From the NCBI GenBank assembly GCA_023266795.1, contig JAHFPI010000001.1, forward strand, positions 1 through 17,039: DNA of 17,039 nucleotides. The letters are read 5' to 3'. The number at the start of each line of letters is the position of its first letter. The stretch's first letter is position 1. This DNA is from Rhodospirillales bacterium (GTDB taxonomy: Bacteria > Pseudomonadota > Alphaproteobacteria > Micavibrionales > UBA2020). The notes beneath the pieces are model-generated. The model was not told the origin of the DNA. It searched no databases and saw only the letters and a list, made by a program, of their open reading frames with translations. Positions 1 through 8,108 of the stretch are shown here, piece by piece. The translations under genes and the position numbers were made by a program.

Positions 1-392
1 AGCTTCATCGCCTGACGCTCTTCCGGCGACATGTTTTTGATTTTATCGCGGAAGCTGCCCACTCTCTTCTGGTGCGTTGCCTTCATCGTCGCTAATTTCT
101 TTTTTGCTGCCGCGCGCTCTTCCGGCGACAGGGCTTTATATTCAGGATGAACGGCCTCGGTGACGGGCGCGGCGGCGGTGCCGGCATCCATCGGAGCCTC
201 CATAGCGGGTGCGGGCTCGGCTTCCGGTGCAGCTGCTGTGTCCGGAACGATAACGGGCGCTTCACTTGGCGCCGGCTGAACAACCGCAGGGGCGGGCGCA
301 CCGGCGGGAGCGTTTTGCTCCTGAGCATACGCGGCGGTGCCCATGAGGGTCACCAGTGTCAATGCAAATAACGGCAGTTTCCAGACGGACAT
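1..392 (-). CDS. Secreted Ala/Pro-rich protein with SPEER-type repeats (3' end outside window)
   Basis: This is the first 130 codons of a gene that runs off the left edge. The start ATG (392-390) follows a good Shine-Dalgarno (AAGGAG, 8 nt spacing). Residues 1-23 form a signal peptide ending in TAAYA, with predicted cleavage before QEQN. Residues 24-85 are a low-complexity Ala/Pro/Glu linker. After that comes a charged helical segment in which the motif SPEER occurs twice (LSPEERAAAKKK, then MSPEERQAMKL) about 30 residues apart. Such Lys/Glu-rich repeats are seen in periplasmic or envelope proteins of Alphaproteobacteria. I do not recognise a named family, and the true C-terminus is unseen. 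It is transcribed divergently from the large AMIN/TPR-like gene. Secretion is well supported; the role is unknown. Confidence 0.75.
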   Translation of the reverse strand, partial: MSVWKLPLFALTLVTLMGTAAYAQEQNAPAGAPAPAVVQPAPSEAPVIVPDTAAAPEAEPAPAMEAPMDAGTAAAPVTEAVHPEYKALSPEERAAAKKKLATMKATHQKRVGSFRDKIKNMSPEERQAMK

Positions 393-622
393 GATCTTAA
401 CTCCTTGAATGTGAAAATACGGACAGAACGTTACCCGCCATTATCCACGCATTGCCTTGGGAGATAAAGAGAGATTTATGCCGCCCCTCCCAAAAATATT
501 GGTAATTATCATTGGTTTATGAAAAAATAAAACCCGTTGTTAATACCTGAAAACCAAAAATTTTTCGTGTATTCTGGATGCTGGGAGATTTTGTCCGGGT
601 GACCTTGGGAATAAAGATCGGA

Positions 623-3600
623 ATGCGCTCTGCCACGGTGCCGCTACTGGCTGTCGTCCTGTTGTTGTGGACGGGAGCTGTGGCGTCCGCCGACGATACT
701 ACGCCGCTGCCCGTCGTGCCGGTTCAGATCGGCGCCCATGCGGACTACACGCGCATTGTTTTCGACTTCCCTAAACTTTTGGCCTACCACGTTACGGCCG
801 CCGAAAATGATATAAAGATCGTGTTCGACACAAAGGCCAGGGCGGTCATCGGCACGACAAAATCCCCCCTCATCAAAAAAATCGCCGCCACGCCGGAGAA
901 CGACGGCACACTGAAAGTGGATATCAGCCTTGCCGCCGGAAGCACTTTCAAGCATTACCGCCTGCACCGTAAAATCGTCGTGGACGTTCTTGCCTCCAGC
1001 ACAGCGCCAAAGGTATCTCCCGCGCCGCCGGAAAAACCGATAGCAGAAAGCAAGGAGAAGAAAGAAGCCACCCCTGCTCCCGCCAAACCCACCGTTGCAG
1101 CTGTCGCGCCCACACCGCTGCCAACACCGGCAACGCCGACCGTTCCTGTAGCAGCAGCTCCTGTAGCAGCGGCGCCTGTTGCAATAGCGCCGGTTGTGAC
1201 GCCCCAAGCGCCTGTAAAAGAAGTTCCGCACGACATAACGCCCGCGCTATCCGAACCCTCTGACATGGCCGCCGCCCGGCTTCCGGAGCAAACCGCATCT
1301 GCGCCGCCAACCTGGAACCTGTCTGTCACAAAACCGGAAACTCCGTCAGCACCCGATATAAAACCGCCGCTCCTTCCGGCCGCGCGCCAGACAAGCGGCG
1401 ACGAAGGAACGGCGACAATTACCCTGTCCTCCTTGTCACCGCTGCGGCTGGCGGTTTTTGAACGTCTCGGCGCGCTATGGATCATAGAGGATTCAGTAAC
1501 CTCCACGACATCGCTGCCGATGATTACCGGCCCCATGGCGGCATTCATCCAGCCGCCGAAAATCCTCAAGTTCGAGAAGGGTATAGCCTATCGTTATACG
1601 TTCCCGAAAAAATTCTATCCGCGCGTCACAAAGCGGAGTCTCTCGTGGGATATAGCATTGCTGGCCGAACCGCTGCCCGCGCCGGAGACCTCCCCCGACA
1701 GCGGCATAAAAGCGCAGTTTGATCCGGTTAGCGGGAAAGCAAGCCTGATGGTGCCGCTGAAAGGCGCGGGAGAGCCGATTGCCTTCGAAGATCCGGAAAT
1801 CGGGGACACGCTGTATGTCGTGCCGACCAATTTTCCACAGCAGTCTGTGCGGGAAACGCGGCACCTGACGGAACTTGAAATCATGCCCGCCCTGACGGGG
1901 GTTGTCATCCGTCCCCTGAAAGACGGGATTGCCGTTCATCACATCATCCCCAAGCGCGTCGTTCAGAAAATAGACCCCATGCAAACCCACGACATTACGG
2001 GAAAAGTGATTGCGCCGCAGAAGGATGCCAACGTCCAACAGCCGGATGATTTGATTTCAATCACGTCACCCAACGGATTGTCCGTCACGGCGGCGGGGCG
2101 CGGAATCAGCGCTCTGGTCGGAACGGCGGACGAAGTTTCGGACAATGAGAACACCCGCCTGTTTGACTTTCCCAACTGGCGGCGGGGCGGTTTAAAGAAT
2201 TTTCAGGAGAATAAGCAGGATATTCAGGACAGGATTGCCGCCACCGACGCTCCGGAAGAGCGCGCCGGCCTGCTGATGAAGCTGGCGACGCTTTATTTTT
2301 CCAATAACTTCGGTCAGGAAACGCTGGGCATCCTCGATCTGGTGCTGAAAGAAAATCCGGAGATCGATAAAAACCCGAATTTTATCGCCCTGCGCGGCGC
2401 AGCCAACGCCATGTCCGGACACTACAAGGATGCCCTACAGGATTTGTCTTTCCCGGCAATCCAGCAGCACCCTGAAGTGGCGCTGTGGATAGGCTTCGCG
2501 GCGGCGGCGACGGAACAGTGGCATATGGCCGACCGGTCCTTCCCCAAGAGCAACCGCCTGCTGCTGCAATATCCCGACAACATTGCCATCCCCTTCACGG
2601 TTTACATGGCGGAATCGGCGCTGCGTCTCGGCCATACCGACATTGCGGAACAATTGCTGGCTTCGCTCGACAAGTCTCCCGAAGCGCTGGAAGCCCAATA
2701 CCACGCTGCGATTAATTACCTGAAGGGGGAGGCCTTCTCGCAAAAAGGGGATCAGGAACAAGCGGCAACGCTCTGGCAGTCGGTGGCGGACGGTCTTGAC
2801 CGGCTGTACCATACCAAAGCCACCCTGTCGCTCACACGGCTGCTGCTGCAGCAAAAGAAAATAACCCTGAAAGATGCGATTGACCGGATTGACAGCCTGC
2901 GTTTCGCGTGGCGCGGCGACGGGCTGGAAGTGGAGGTGCTGCATACCCTTGGCGCCCTAAAAGTGCAGGACAACCAGATTCTTTCCGGTCTGGAGGACAT
3001 GAAACAGGCGGCGGACCTCGCCGACAGCATTCTTGACGATTCGGCGCCGATCCGCGACGACATGAAGCATATTTTCTCCGACCTGTTTCTGGCGGATTCC
3101 ACGGGTACGGTCAAGCCGCTTGAGGTTGTTTCCGTTTACGACGAGTTCAGCAGCCTGATGCCCCCTGCCCCCCCAGAAAGCGGTATTGCGGCGCTGAATC
3201 TGGCAGACAACCTGATCCGCATGGATCTTCTGGGCAGGGCGGCGGCAGTCATCGAAGAGCAGCTCAGGAACGGATTGCCTGAAGAAAAAGTCACTGCGCT
3301 CGGCACAAAGCTGGCGGCGGTCTACCTGCTGGACTCCCGCCCCTCGCAGGCGCTGGCGGCGCTGAAGGAAACGGAAAGAACCGGCATGACGAACAAGTCC
3401 CGCGAGGAGCGCACGCTTCTCAGGGCGCGGGCGCAATCGCAGATGAACCAGACAGCGGACGCCATCAGCACCCTCAGCACCCTGAACTCCAGGAATGCGC
3501 AGCGTCTCAAGGCGGATGTCCTGTGGCGCGCCGGAAAATGGGGCGAGGCGGCGGCGGTCATCGAGGTTCTGCTGCCTGATCCCGCAAAGGCTATCAGCGA

Positions 3601-3859
3601 TGAAGACGCTGCCTTTGTGGTGAATGCCGCCGTCGCCTGGAAACTGGCCGGCAATCTGGACAAGCTGAAAGGGATCAAATCAAAATATGCCGCCGCTATG
3701 TCAGCGAAAAAACTGGCGGCGACCTTCGGCGTCGTGACGCGGGACGGCGGTTCTTCCGCGCTGGCCGACCGCGATTCGCTGCTCAAAATCGCCGGAGAAG
3801 TCGATATGTTCAGGGGATTTCTTGATAACTACAAAGCGGGAGCAAGCCCGGGAAGCTAG
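623..3859 (+). CDS. Large exported protein: AMIN-like N-terminus, Pro/Ala linker, TPR-like helical repeats
   Basis: This encodes 1078 residues if started at ATG 623. An in-frame ATG at 578 would add 15 residues in front of the signal peptide and lacks a ribosome site, so I prefer 623, although its own Shine-Dalgarno is also weak (GGGA, 12 nt away). Residues 1-23 are a signal peptide ending AVASA. Residues about 33-122 alternate strands in the pattern of AMIN domains (RIVFDFP, IKIVFD, KIVVDV), a periplasmic domain found in PilQ and AmiC that binds envelope polymers. Residues 125-250 are a Pro/Ala/Lys linker. A mixed region follows to about residue 515, then helical repeats with TPR character run to the C-terminus (ALRGAANAMSGHYKDAL and ALRLGHTDIAEQLLASL are examples). 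It is probably a periplasmic scaffold. It is convergent with ihfB (16 bp gap). The AMIN and TPR assignments come from pattern only; function is unknown. Confidence 0.85.
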   Translation: MRSATVPLLAVVLLLWTGAVASADDTTPLPVVPVQIGAHADYTRIVFDFPKLLAYHVTAAENDIKIVFDTKARAVIGTTKSPLIKKIAATPENDGTLKVDISLAAGSTFKHYRLHRKIVVDVLASSTAPKVSPAPPEKPIAESKEKKEATPAPAKPTVAAVAPTPLPTPATPTVPVAAAPVAAAPVAIAPVVTPQAPVKEVPHDITPALSEPSDMAAARLPEQTASAPPTWNLSVTKPETPSAPDIKPPLLPAARQTSGDEGTATITLSSLSPLRLAVFERLGALWIIEDSVTSTTSLPMITGPMAAFIQPPKILKFEKGIAYRYTFPKKFYPRVTKRSLSWDIALLAEPLPAPETSPDSGIKAQFDPVSGKASLMVPLKGAGEPIAFEDPEIGDTLYVVPTNFPQQSVRETRHLTELEIMPALTGVVIRPLKDGIAVHHIIPKRVVQKIDPMQTHDITGKVIAPQKDANVQQPDDLISITSPNGLSVTAAGRGISALVGTADEVSDNENTRLFDFPNWRRGGLKNFQENKQDIQDRIAATDAPEERAGLLMKLATLYFSNNFGQETLGILDLVLKENPEIDKNPNFIALRGAANAMSGHYKDALQDLSFPAIQQHPEVALWIGFAAAATEQWHMADRSFPKSNRLLLQYPDNIAIPFTVYMAESALRLGHTDIAEQLLASLDKSPEALEAQYHAAINYLKGEAFSQKGDQEQAATLWQSVADGLDRLYHTKATLSLTRLLLQQKKITLKDAIDRIDSLRFAWRGDGLEVEVLHTLGALKVQDNQILSGLEDMKQAADLADSILDDSAPIRDDMKHIFSDLFLADSTGTVKPLEVVSVYDEFSSLMPPAPPESGIAALNLADNLIRMDLLGRAAAVIEEQLRNGLPEEKVTALGTKLAAVYLLDSRPSQALAALKETERTGMTNKSREERTLLRARAQSQMNQTADAISTLSTLNSRNAQRLKADVLWRAGKWGEAAAVIEVLLPDPAKAISDEDAAFVVNAAVAWKLAGNLDKLKGIKSKYAAAMSAKKLAATFGVVTRDGGSSALADRDSLLKIAGEVDMFRGFLDNYKAGASPGS
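1148..1192 (+). repeat. Three 15-bp units encoding VA(A/I)AP in the linker
   Basis: Three consecutive degenerate 15-base units encode VAAAP, VAAAP and VAIAP inside the Pro/Ala linker of the large exported protein. The first two units differ at only two bases, which suggests recent tandem duplication. Copy number could vary between strains. Confidence 0.7.
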
Positions 3860-3875
3860 GCCGGACGACGGATTT

Positions 3876-4187
3876 TTAATCCTTCATATCATCTTCGCCG
3901 CTGGAGGCGAGACCGTTCAGGCGCTCATGCATCTTTTTGCCGATTTTGAAGAAAGGCACGCGCTTGTTGTCGACATGGACGGTTTCGCCGGTGCGCGGGT
4001 TGCGGCCGGTGCGGGCCTTGCGCTGTTTCACGGAGAAAGCGCCGAAGCCGCGCAGCTCGACGCGCGCGCCGGAAGCCAGCGCTTTGGTGATTTCCTCGAA
4101 AACCGTGTCTACGATCTGTTCGGCGTGGCTTTGGTAAAGGTGGGGATTCAATTCGGCCAACCGAAGGATCAATTCAGATTTGGTCAT
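3876..4187 (-). CDS. ihfB: Integration host factor, beta subunit
   Basis: This encodes 103 residues from ATG 4187-4185; AAGGA lies 12 nt upstream. A longer in-frame start at 4238 is rejected because MTKSELI is the conserved IHF-beta N-terminus. The protein pairs with IhfA to bind and sharply bend DNA in recombination, replication and transcription. Family markers are the N-terminal helices (residues 2-40), the VELRGFGAFSV core (43-53), and the DNA-binding arm GRNPRTGE with the intercalating proline at position 64, followed by VPFFK (77-81). Length is usual for the family, with a short acidic tail ending EDDMKD. The sequence resembles IhfB more than HU or IhfA. It lies last in a minus-strand run after ubiH, 103 bp downstream of the ubiH stop. 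The gap is long enough for its own promoter and holds a near-consensus IHF site. Confidence 0.95.
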   Translation of the reverse strand: MTKSELILRLAELNPHLYQSHAEQIVDTVFEEITKALASGARVELRGFGAFSVKQRKARTGRNPRTGETVHVDNKRVPFFKIGKKMHERLNGLASSGEDDMKD

Positions 4188-4206
4188 GACGGCGGTACAT
4201 CCTTTT

Positions 4207-4271
4207 AAAATCTTTGAAATAATGCCCAAGCGTGCCAAGTTTAAAACCGGACGTCAAGAAAAAATCTTTGA
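4207..4271 (+). repeat. 11-bp direct repeat AAAATCTTTGA in the ihfB leader
   Basis: AAAATCTTTGA occurs at 4207-4217 and again at 4261-4271, a 54-bp period, close to five helical turns. The copies flank the region where the ihfB promoter should lie. They could be paired sites for a regulator, or chance in AT-rich DNA. Confidence 0.35.
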
Positions 4272-4272
4272 G

Positions 4273-4285
4273 AATCAACAGAATA
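4273..4285 (+). promoter_or_regulatory. Near-consensus IHF binding site upstream of ihfB
   Basis: AATCAACAGAATA matches the IHF consensus WATCAANNNNTTR at all specified positions but one. It sits 86-98 bp before the ihfB start codon, in the gap after ubiH. E. coli ihf genes are autoregulated, so an autoregulatory site is plausible, but a 12 of 13 match to a degenerate motif in AT-rich DNA can arise by chance. Confidence 0.3.
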
Positions 4286-4290
4286 TGTGG

Positions 4291-5535
4291 CTATAGGCCC
4301 TCTCCACGGATGATCCGGGGGGAGACTCCGGAAAGTCCCATGGCCTGTTTGGCGAAATAGCGCTTCAAAACGGGTAATTTCTCAACCATCCCAAGGCCTA
4401 AACCCCTTACGGCCCGGACAGTTTGCAGGTTATTGGAAAACAACCGGTTCAGAATATCCGTCACGCCCGCCATCAGGACGGTGTCGGAGCGCCGCGCCGA
4501 CTCGTAGCTCTTCAGGAGCGCCGGCGCGCCGATATCCAGTCCCAGTTTCAGGTGATCGACAACCAGCTCCGCCAGCACGGCGATGTCGCGCATACTGAGA
4601 TTAAGCCCCTGCCCCGCAATCGGATGGACGGCATGTGCTGCCTCGGCGATCAGCGCGACACGGTCACCGCTATACCTTTCCGCGTGCATCAGGCCCAGCG
4701 GATAGCCCATCGGCGGGGAAACGTGATGTACTTTGCCGAGGTGCGCACCGAACAATTCCTGCAGGCGCTTGTCAAAGTCGGCGGAAGACAATTTCAGCGC
4801 CCGTCCCGCATCATCACCGTGCTCCGTCCAGACAACAGAGGAGCGGTATTCTTTTTTGTCGCCGCGCGTCATCGGCAGGATGGCAAAGGGGCCGGCGGGG
4901 CGGAAATGCTCTACGGCGACATTCTCATGATCCAGCGCATGGGCGACGTTGCAGACAATCGCGGTCTGATGATAGTCGGTTTTTTTGACGGCAATGCCGA
5001 GCCATTCCCGCGTGGCGGACTGGCGGCCATCGGCGCCGACCATCAGCGGCGCGGTGATTTTTGTGCCGTCTTTCAGAACGACGCCGACGGAAGCGTTATC
5101 ACGAATAAATTCCTTTATTTCCGCAGGGGCTAAATGACGGACATGTTTTTTCAACCGGCGGACGTTTTTAAACAAGGCCTGCCGCAACAAACGATTTTCG
5201 ATGATCCAGCCGAAGGGCGCGCCGCCGCCGTCCGCTGTGCTGGCGAAATGAAGATAAAGCGGGGAATTGCCGTCGGCCACGCGAATGTCGAGGATGGGCT
5301 CGCAATCCGCCAGCAGCGACTTCCAGACACCCGCCGCCTGCAAAACTTTATGCGAGGCATAGGAAATGGCGGTGGTGCGGCCGTCATATTTGAGGGCGGT
5401 CTGGCTTACGGGCGGGTCGCGGTCGATGCAGACGACATCAACGCCCGCCGCGCCCAGCACCGCCGCCAGCGTCAATCCCGACAACCCGCCGCCAATAATG
5501 AGGACGGTGGTTTTGATATGCTTTGGCTTTGCCAT
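4291..5535 (-). CDS. ubiH: UbiH/UbiF/COQ6-family FAD-dependent monooxygenase (ubiquinone biosynthesis)
   Basis: This 414-residue protein has the usual length of the family. The N-terminal Rossmann motif IIGGGLSG (13-20) binds the ADP part of FAD, with an acidic residue (D38 or D40) at the end of the second strand. VGADG (166-170) and the segment GDRVALIAEAAHAVHPIAGQ (290-309) are the other FAD-contact motifs; the last is diagnostic for the UbiH/COQ6 group. These flavoproteins hydroxylate the aromatic ring of ubiquinone precursors at the inner membrane. Which ring carbon (UbiH, UbiF or the alphaproteobacterial UbiL type) cannot be told from this sequence alone. The family's LIGDAAH is LIAEAAH here, a variant I believe also occurs in alphaproteobacterial members. 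The ATG follows AGGA closely and lies 5 bp after the stop of the preceding gene, so the two are almost certainly co-transcribed and translationally linked. Confidence 0.88.
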   Translation of the reverse strand: MAKPKHIKTTVLIIGGGLSGLTLAAVLGAAGVDVVCIDRDPPVSQTALKYDGRTTAISYASHKVLQAAGVWKSLLADCEPILDIRVADGNSPLYLHFASTADGGGAPFGWIIENRLLRQALFKNVRRLKKHVRHLAPAEIKEFIRDNASVGVVLKDGTKITAPLMVGADGRQSATREWLGIAVKKTDYHQTAIVCNVAHALDHENVAVEHFRPAGPFAILPMTRGDKKEYRSSVVWTEHGDDAGRALKLSSADFDKRLQELFGAHLGKVHHVSPPMGYPLGLMHAERYSGDRVALIAEAAHAVHPIAGQGLNLSMRDIAVLAELVVDHLKLGLDIGAPALLKSYESARRSDTVLMAGVTDILNRLFSNNLQTVRAVRGLGLGMVEKLPVLKRYFAKQAMGLSGVSPRIIRGEGL

Positions 5536-5540
5536 GTTTC

Positions 5541-6164
5541 CTAGTAATTCGGCTTCACTTTTTTAACCGGCAGGTCGGCGGCGACCGGCTCATCGTCGAT
5601 CATCTCGATCATGCCGTTGGGCGACATGGAGAAGCGCGCCGAAAACAGCGCATTGCCGTAGAGCACCATGGCGGAAGCTTCAAAATTACCTTCATCCGTC
5701 TTGCCCTCGAAGGTCGCGGGACGGATGGCGTCCTCGATAACCTTACGCGTGGCTTCGTCCAGCTTTGATTTATCGAGCGCCGGATGATTGATGTCTTCCA
5801 CAATCAGGAACGGCCCCTCGTCGCCATGCACGAAGTAACAGAAAAACCGGAGGTATTCCAGCGCCTTGGCCTCGGTTATCGTGATCGGATCGGCTTCGTT
5901 GGCGTCATGGATCGGCGCACTGGAGCCGTCGAGCAAAAACATCCGCCCCTGCTTGGCCAGAAACCAGAACGGCCCTGTATTGGCCGGCCAGGCCGTGTCG
6001 TTTACCCGCACCAGCGCGATCGTGTTATAAAACGGTATCTGCGCCCACTCGACGGTCGCGGACGCCGCAGAGGCATTGTGCTTGCCCTGAATGGGGTTGA
6101 TCAGCTTGAGAAAGGGCTCCATCTGAGCCCCCGCTACTGTCTGCCATTTATACTGATCGAACAT
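5541..6164 (-). CDS. Uncharacterised 207-residue protein, coupled to ubiH
   Basis: The start ATG (6164-6162) has AAGG 9 nt upstream and the gene ends in TAG. The protein has no signal peptide or membrane segment, so it is probably cytosolic. It is rich in acidic and aromatic residues and has a patterned core: GPFWFLAKQGRMFLLDGSS at about 64-82, then LEYLRFFCYFVHGDEGPFLI at about 102-121. A proline/lysine tail (LPVKKVKPNY) closes it. I do not recognise the family. Its stop lies only 5 bp before the ubiH start. Tight coupling to a ubiquinone hydroxylase suggests, but does not show, a role in quinone or membrane metabolism. It lies 91 bp downstream of argE on the same strand; I see no convincing promoter in that gap, so read-through from argE is likely. 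Confidence 0.85.
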   Translation of the reverse strand: MFDQYKWQTVAGAQMEPFLKLINPIQGKHNASAASATVEWAQIPFYNTIALVRVNDTAWPANTGPFWFLAKQGRMFLLDGSSAPIHDANEADPITITEAKALEYLRFFCYFVHGDEGPFLIVEDINHPALDKSKLDEATRKVIEDAIRPATFEGKTDEGNFEASAMVLYGNALFSARFSMSPNGMIEMIDDEPVAADLPVKKVKPNY

Positions 6165-6255
6165 TAATCGCTACCTTTCGGGTGAAGTCCTTCTATTTTT
6201 CAGGATGTTGTCATGCCTTTGAGAATAAAGCAATAGTCTGCGGGTGCATAGGCCT

Positions 6256-7425
6256 TCAGGCTCCCGCCCGCATTTTATCCAGCAGCCTATCCATAAAATT
6301 ACCGCACTTCATCAGCTGCTCAACCGCCACAAATTCATTGGGTTTGTGCGCCTGAAGGATGCTGCCCGGCCCGCAGACCACGGTAGGGATTCCACCCTTC
6401 TGGAAAAGGCCGGCCTCGGTGGCAAAGCTGACTTTTTCCGTGGCGTTGGCGCCGGAAAGGGAGAGGACAAATTCCACCGCCGGATCGTCATTGGAAATGT
6501 CGAAGGCGGAGACGCGGGCAGAAGGCTTGAACTCAAACCCCGTTTTCGGATCGATGTCCTTCATGCGCGGCTCCAGCGTTTTGAAGGCATACTGGCGGAT
6601 TTCCTCGACCAGCGCCTCGGGATTGACCTCGGGGATATTGCGGATCTCGAAAGAAAATTCGCAGAGGTTCGGCACGATGTTCACGGCGGTGCCGCCCTTC
6701 ATGATGCCGGTGTGGACGGTGGTGAAAGGCGGGTCGAACTGCCTGTTATACGGCCCCTCGTTGGCCATGCGCCGGGCGATGGATTTGATGTAGGCCACCA
6801 GTTCCGCCGCGTTCTCCACGGCGTTGACGGCATAGGGCGCCAGCGAGGAATGCGATTCTTTGCCATGCACGGTGCAGTTAAAATCGCAGATACCTTTGTG
6901 GCCGGTGATGGCCTTCATGCTTGTGGGTTCGCCGACGATGCAGAGTTTCGGTTTCACGGGCAGCTTGTCGAAATGCTTTACGATATCATGCGCACCGAGG
7001 CAGCCCAGTTCCTCGTCATAGGATAGGGCGAAGTGGATCGGCACCGTCAGCGGTTTTTTAACCATTTCCGGCACCTTTGACAGCACGACGGCGATAAAGC
7101 CCTTCATGTCGCAGGTACCCCGGGCATAGAGCAGGCCGTCATGCTCGCGCAGTTTAAACGGATCGCTGTCCCAGTCCTGCCCCTCGACGGGAACGACGTC
7201 GGTATGGCCGGACAGCACGACGCCAGCCTTGTCTTCGGGGCCGATGACGGCGTGAAGGTTGGCTTTGTTTTTAACCGCATCATAAATCAGCGTGGAGGCG
7301 ATGCCGTATTCCTTCAGGTAATCCCGCACCCAGTGGATGAGATCGAGATTGGACTTCACGCTTGTCGTATCGAAGCTGACAAGCTGTTGCAGCATCTCTT
7401 TGCTGGAAAGAACCGTTCGGGACAT
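6256..7425 (-). CDS. argE: Acetylornithine deacetylase
   Basis: This 389-residue M20-family metallopeptidase hydrolyses N-acetyl-L-ornithine to ornithine and acetate in arginine synthesis. All di-zinc site residues are visible: H74 in SGHTDVVP, D106 in ARGTCDMKG (bridging ligand), the catalytic E138 and ligand E139 in SYDEELGC, E166 in GEPT, and H360 in LQAHKPNE. The dimerisation domain occupies about 175-290. Length and motif spacing fit proteobacterial ArgE better than DapE (succinyl-diaminopimelate desuccinylase) or CPG2-type peptidases, although M20 subfamilies overlap. The ATG at 7425 has only a weak purine-rich stretch (AAGAAAG) far upstream and no clear Shine-Dalgarno. It starts 32 bp after the lipoprotein stop, so it is probably expressed from the promoter ahead of that gene. 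Confidence 0.9.
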   Translation of the reverse strand: MSRTVLSSKEMLQQLVSFDTTSVKSNLDLIHWVRDYLKEYGIASTLIYDAVKNKANLHAVIGPEDKAGVVLSGHTDVVPVEGQDWDSDPFKLREHDGLLYARGTCDMKGFIAVVLSKVPEMVKKPLTVPIHFALSYDEELGCLGAHDIVKHFDKLPVKPKLCIVGEPTSMKAITGHKGICDFNCTVHGKESHSSLAPYAVNAVENAAELVAYIKSIARRMANEGPYNRQFDPPFTTVHTGIMKGGTAVNIVPNLCEFSFEIRNIPEVNPEALVEEIRQYAFKTLEPRMKDIDPKTGFEFKPSARVSAFDISNDDPAVEFVLSLSGANATEKVSFATEAGLFQKGGIPTVVCGPGSILQAHKPNEFVAVEQLMKCGNFMDRLLDKMRAGA

Positions 7426-7457
7426 GAAACTGTGCGCTTTCTTTGTTGTGTTGCGGT

Positions 7458-7982
7458 CTACTGGCCCCTGCCGGGCGGAACGGATAATGACCTGAGTTTT
7501 TCCCTGCTGTAGGCGCAGGTGATGAAGCCGCCGCGCAGGGCGGCGGGAATGTCAAAAGTACGCTTAATGCCTTCCCGCAGATCCTCCTCCAGCGCATAGA
7601 TGCTGGCGCAGGCTATGGGTTTATGTTGCGGTACATCAAGAAACGGGCAGAAAATAATCTTCTGCCCGCTGCCGTCAAAAAGCGCCTGAATGGTCATTGC
7701 TTCGTTGTCGCGGGCGCGTGAGATTTTCAGATTGACGGAAGCGCCGCGATTCAGGGTAAACAGGGTATCGCTGAACGCATCCCATCTGTGCCCGAACAGA
7801 GCGGTGCCCCGGCCAATCCGGCAATAGAGGGGCGGCATCTCGGGAGTCGCCGGCGGCGAGGTTATTTGCGACACGGCGACCGGCGGCCTTTCCTCCGTCT
7901 CCGGCTGGCAGGCGGACAGAAACAGCGGGCAAACGATCAACAGGATGCCGATGACCGGCAATTTTCGTCTTTCGAGAGGCAT
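7458..7982 (-). CDS. Putative outer-membrane lipoprotein, unknown function
   Basis: This encodes 174 residues from ATG 7982-7980; an in-frame TTG at 7991 is possible but less likely. The N-terminus is a classic lipoprotein signal: basic MPLERRK, a hydrophobic core, then the lipobox LSAC with C25 as the lipidation site. The next residue is Gln, not Asp, which favours the outer membrane. A Pro-rich spacer (to about residue 50) leads into a compact domain with cysteines in LYCRIG, IIFCPF, IACAS and FITCAYS. Four cysteines in a periplasmic domain could form two disulfides. The family is not recognised. It is the first gene of a minus-strand run with argE, preceded by a good promoter. Confidence 0.8.
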   Translation of the reverse strand: MPLERRKLPVIGILLIVCPLFLSACQPETEERPPVAVSQITSPPATPEMPPLYCRIGRGTALFGHRWDAFSDTLFTLNRGASVNLKISRARDNEAMTIQALFDGSGQKIIFCPFLDVPQHKPIACASIYALEEDLREGIKRTFDIPAALRGGFITCAYSREKLRSLSVPPGRGQ

Positions 7983-8020
7983 ATAATCCAAACTATCTCT
8001 GTTTTTTATGTTGTTTAATC

Positions 8021-8048
8021 ATTATTATTATTTCCAGCATAATGTCAA
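8021..8048 (-). promoter_or_regulatory. Sigma70-type promoter for the lipoprotein-argE run
   Basis: On the minus strand, TTGACA (8048-8043, perfect -35) is followed by a 16-bp spacer and AATAAT (8026-8021, 5 of 6 to TATAAT). Predicted start is near 8014, giving a leader of about 30 nt to the ATG at 7982. Confidence 0.6.
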
Positions 8049-8108
8049 AGGCGTTGCGAGACCGCCCTGCGCCGCCTGTTTATGCAATAAAAGTAAAGGA
8101 CCCCCGGA

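Noticed and set aside
99..105. Slippery heptamer A AAA AAG (minus strand) in the zero frame of the SPEER protein, as in dnaX
   Set aside because: The -1 frame ends after about 18 codons and I see no upstream Shine-Dalgarno stimulator or clear downstream hairpin. Lys-rich codons make the heptamer likely by chance.
644..1569. Several long minus-strand frames opposite the Pro/Ala linker
   Set aside because: Low-complexity GC-rich linker DNA gives open frames on all strands; the products are Arg/Cys-rich or Gly/Ala-rich with no ribosome site.
3822..4208. 128-codon open frame on the plus strand opposite ihfB
   Set aside because: It overlaps both the end of the large exported gene and a diagnostic IhfB; its product shows no family features.
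4221..4240. Sigma54-like TGGCACG...GGGCA ahead of ihfB (minus strand)
   Set aside because: The GG to GC spacing is one base short of the -24/-12 rule, and the TTGC half is not matched.
6244..7026. 260-codon open frame on the plus strand opposite argE
   Set aside because: It is antisense to ArgE, which has all zinc-site residues; no independent support.
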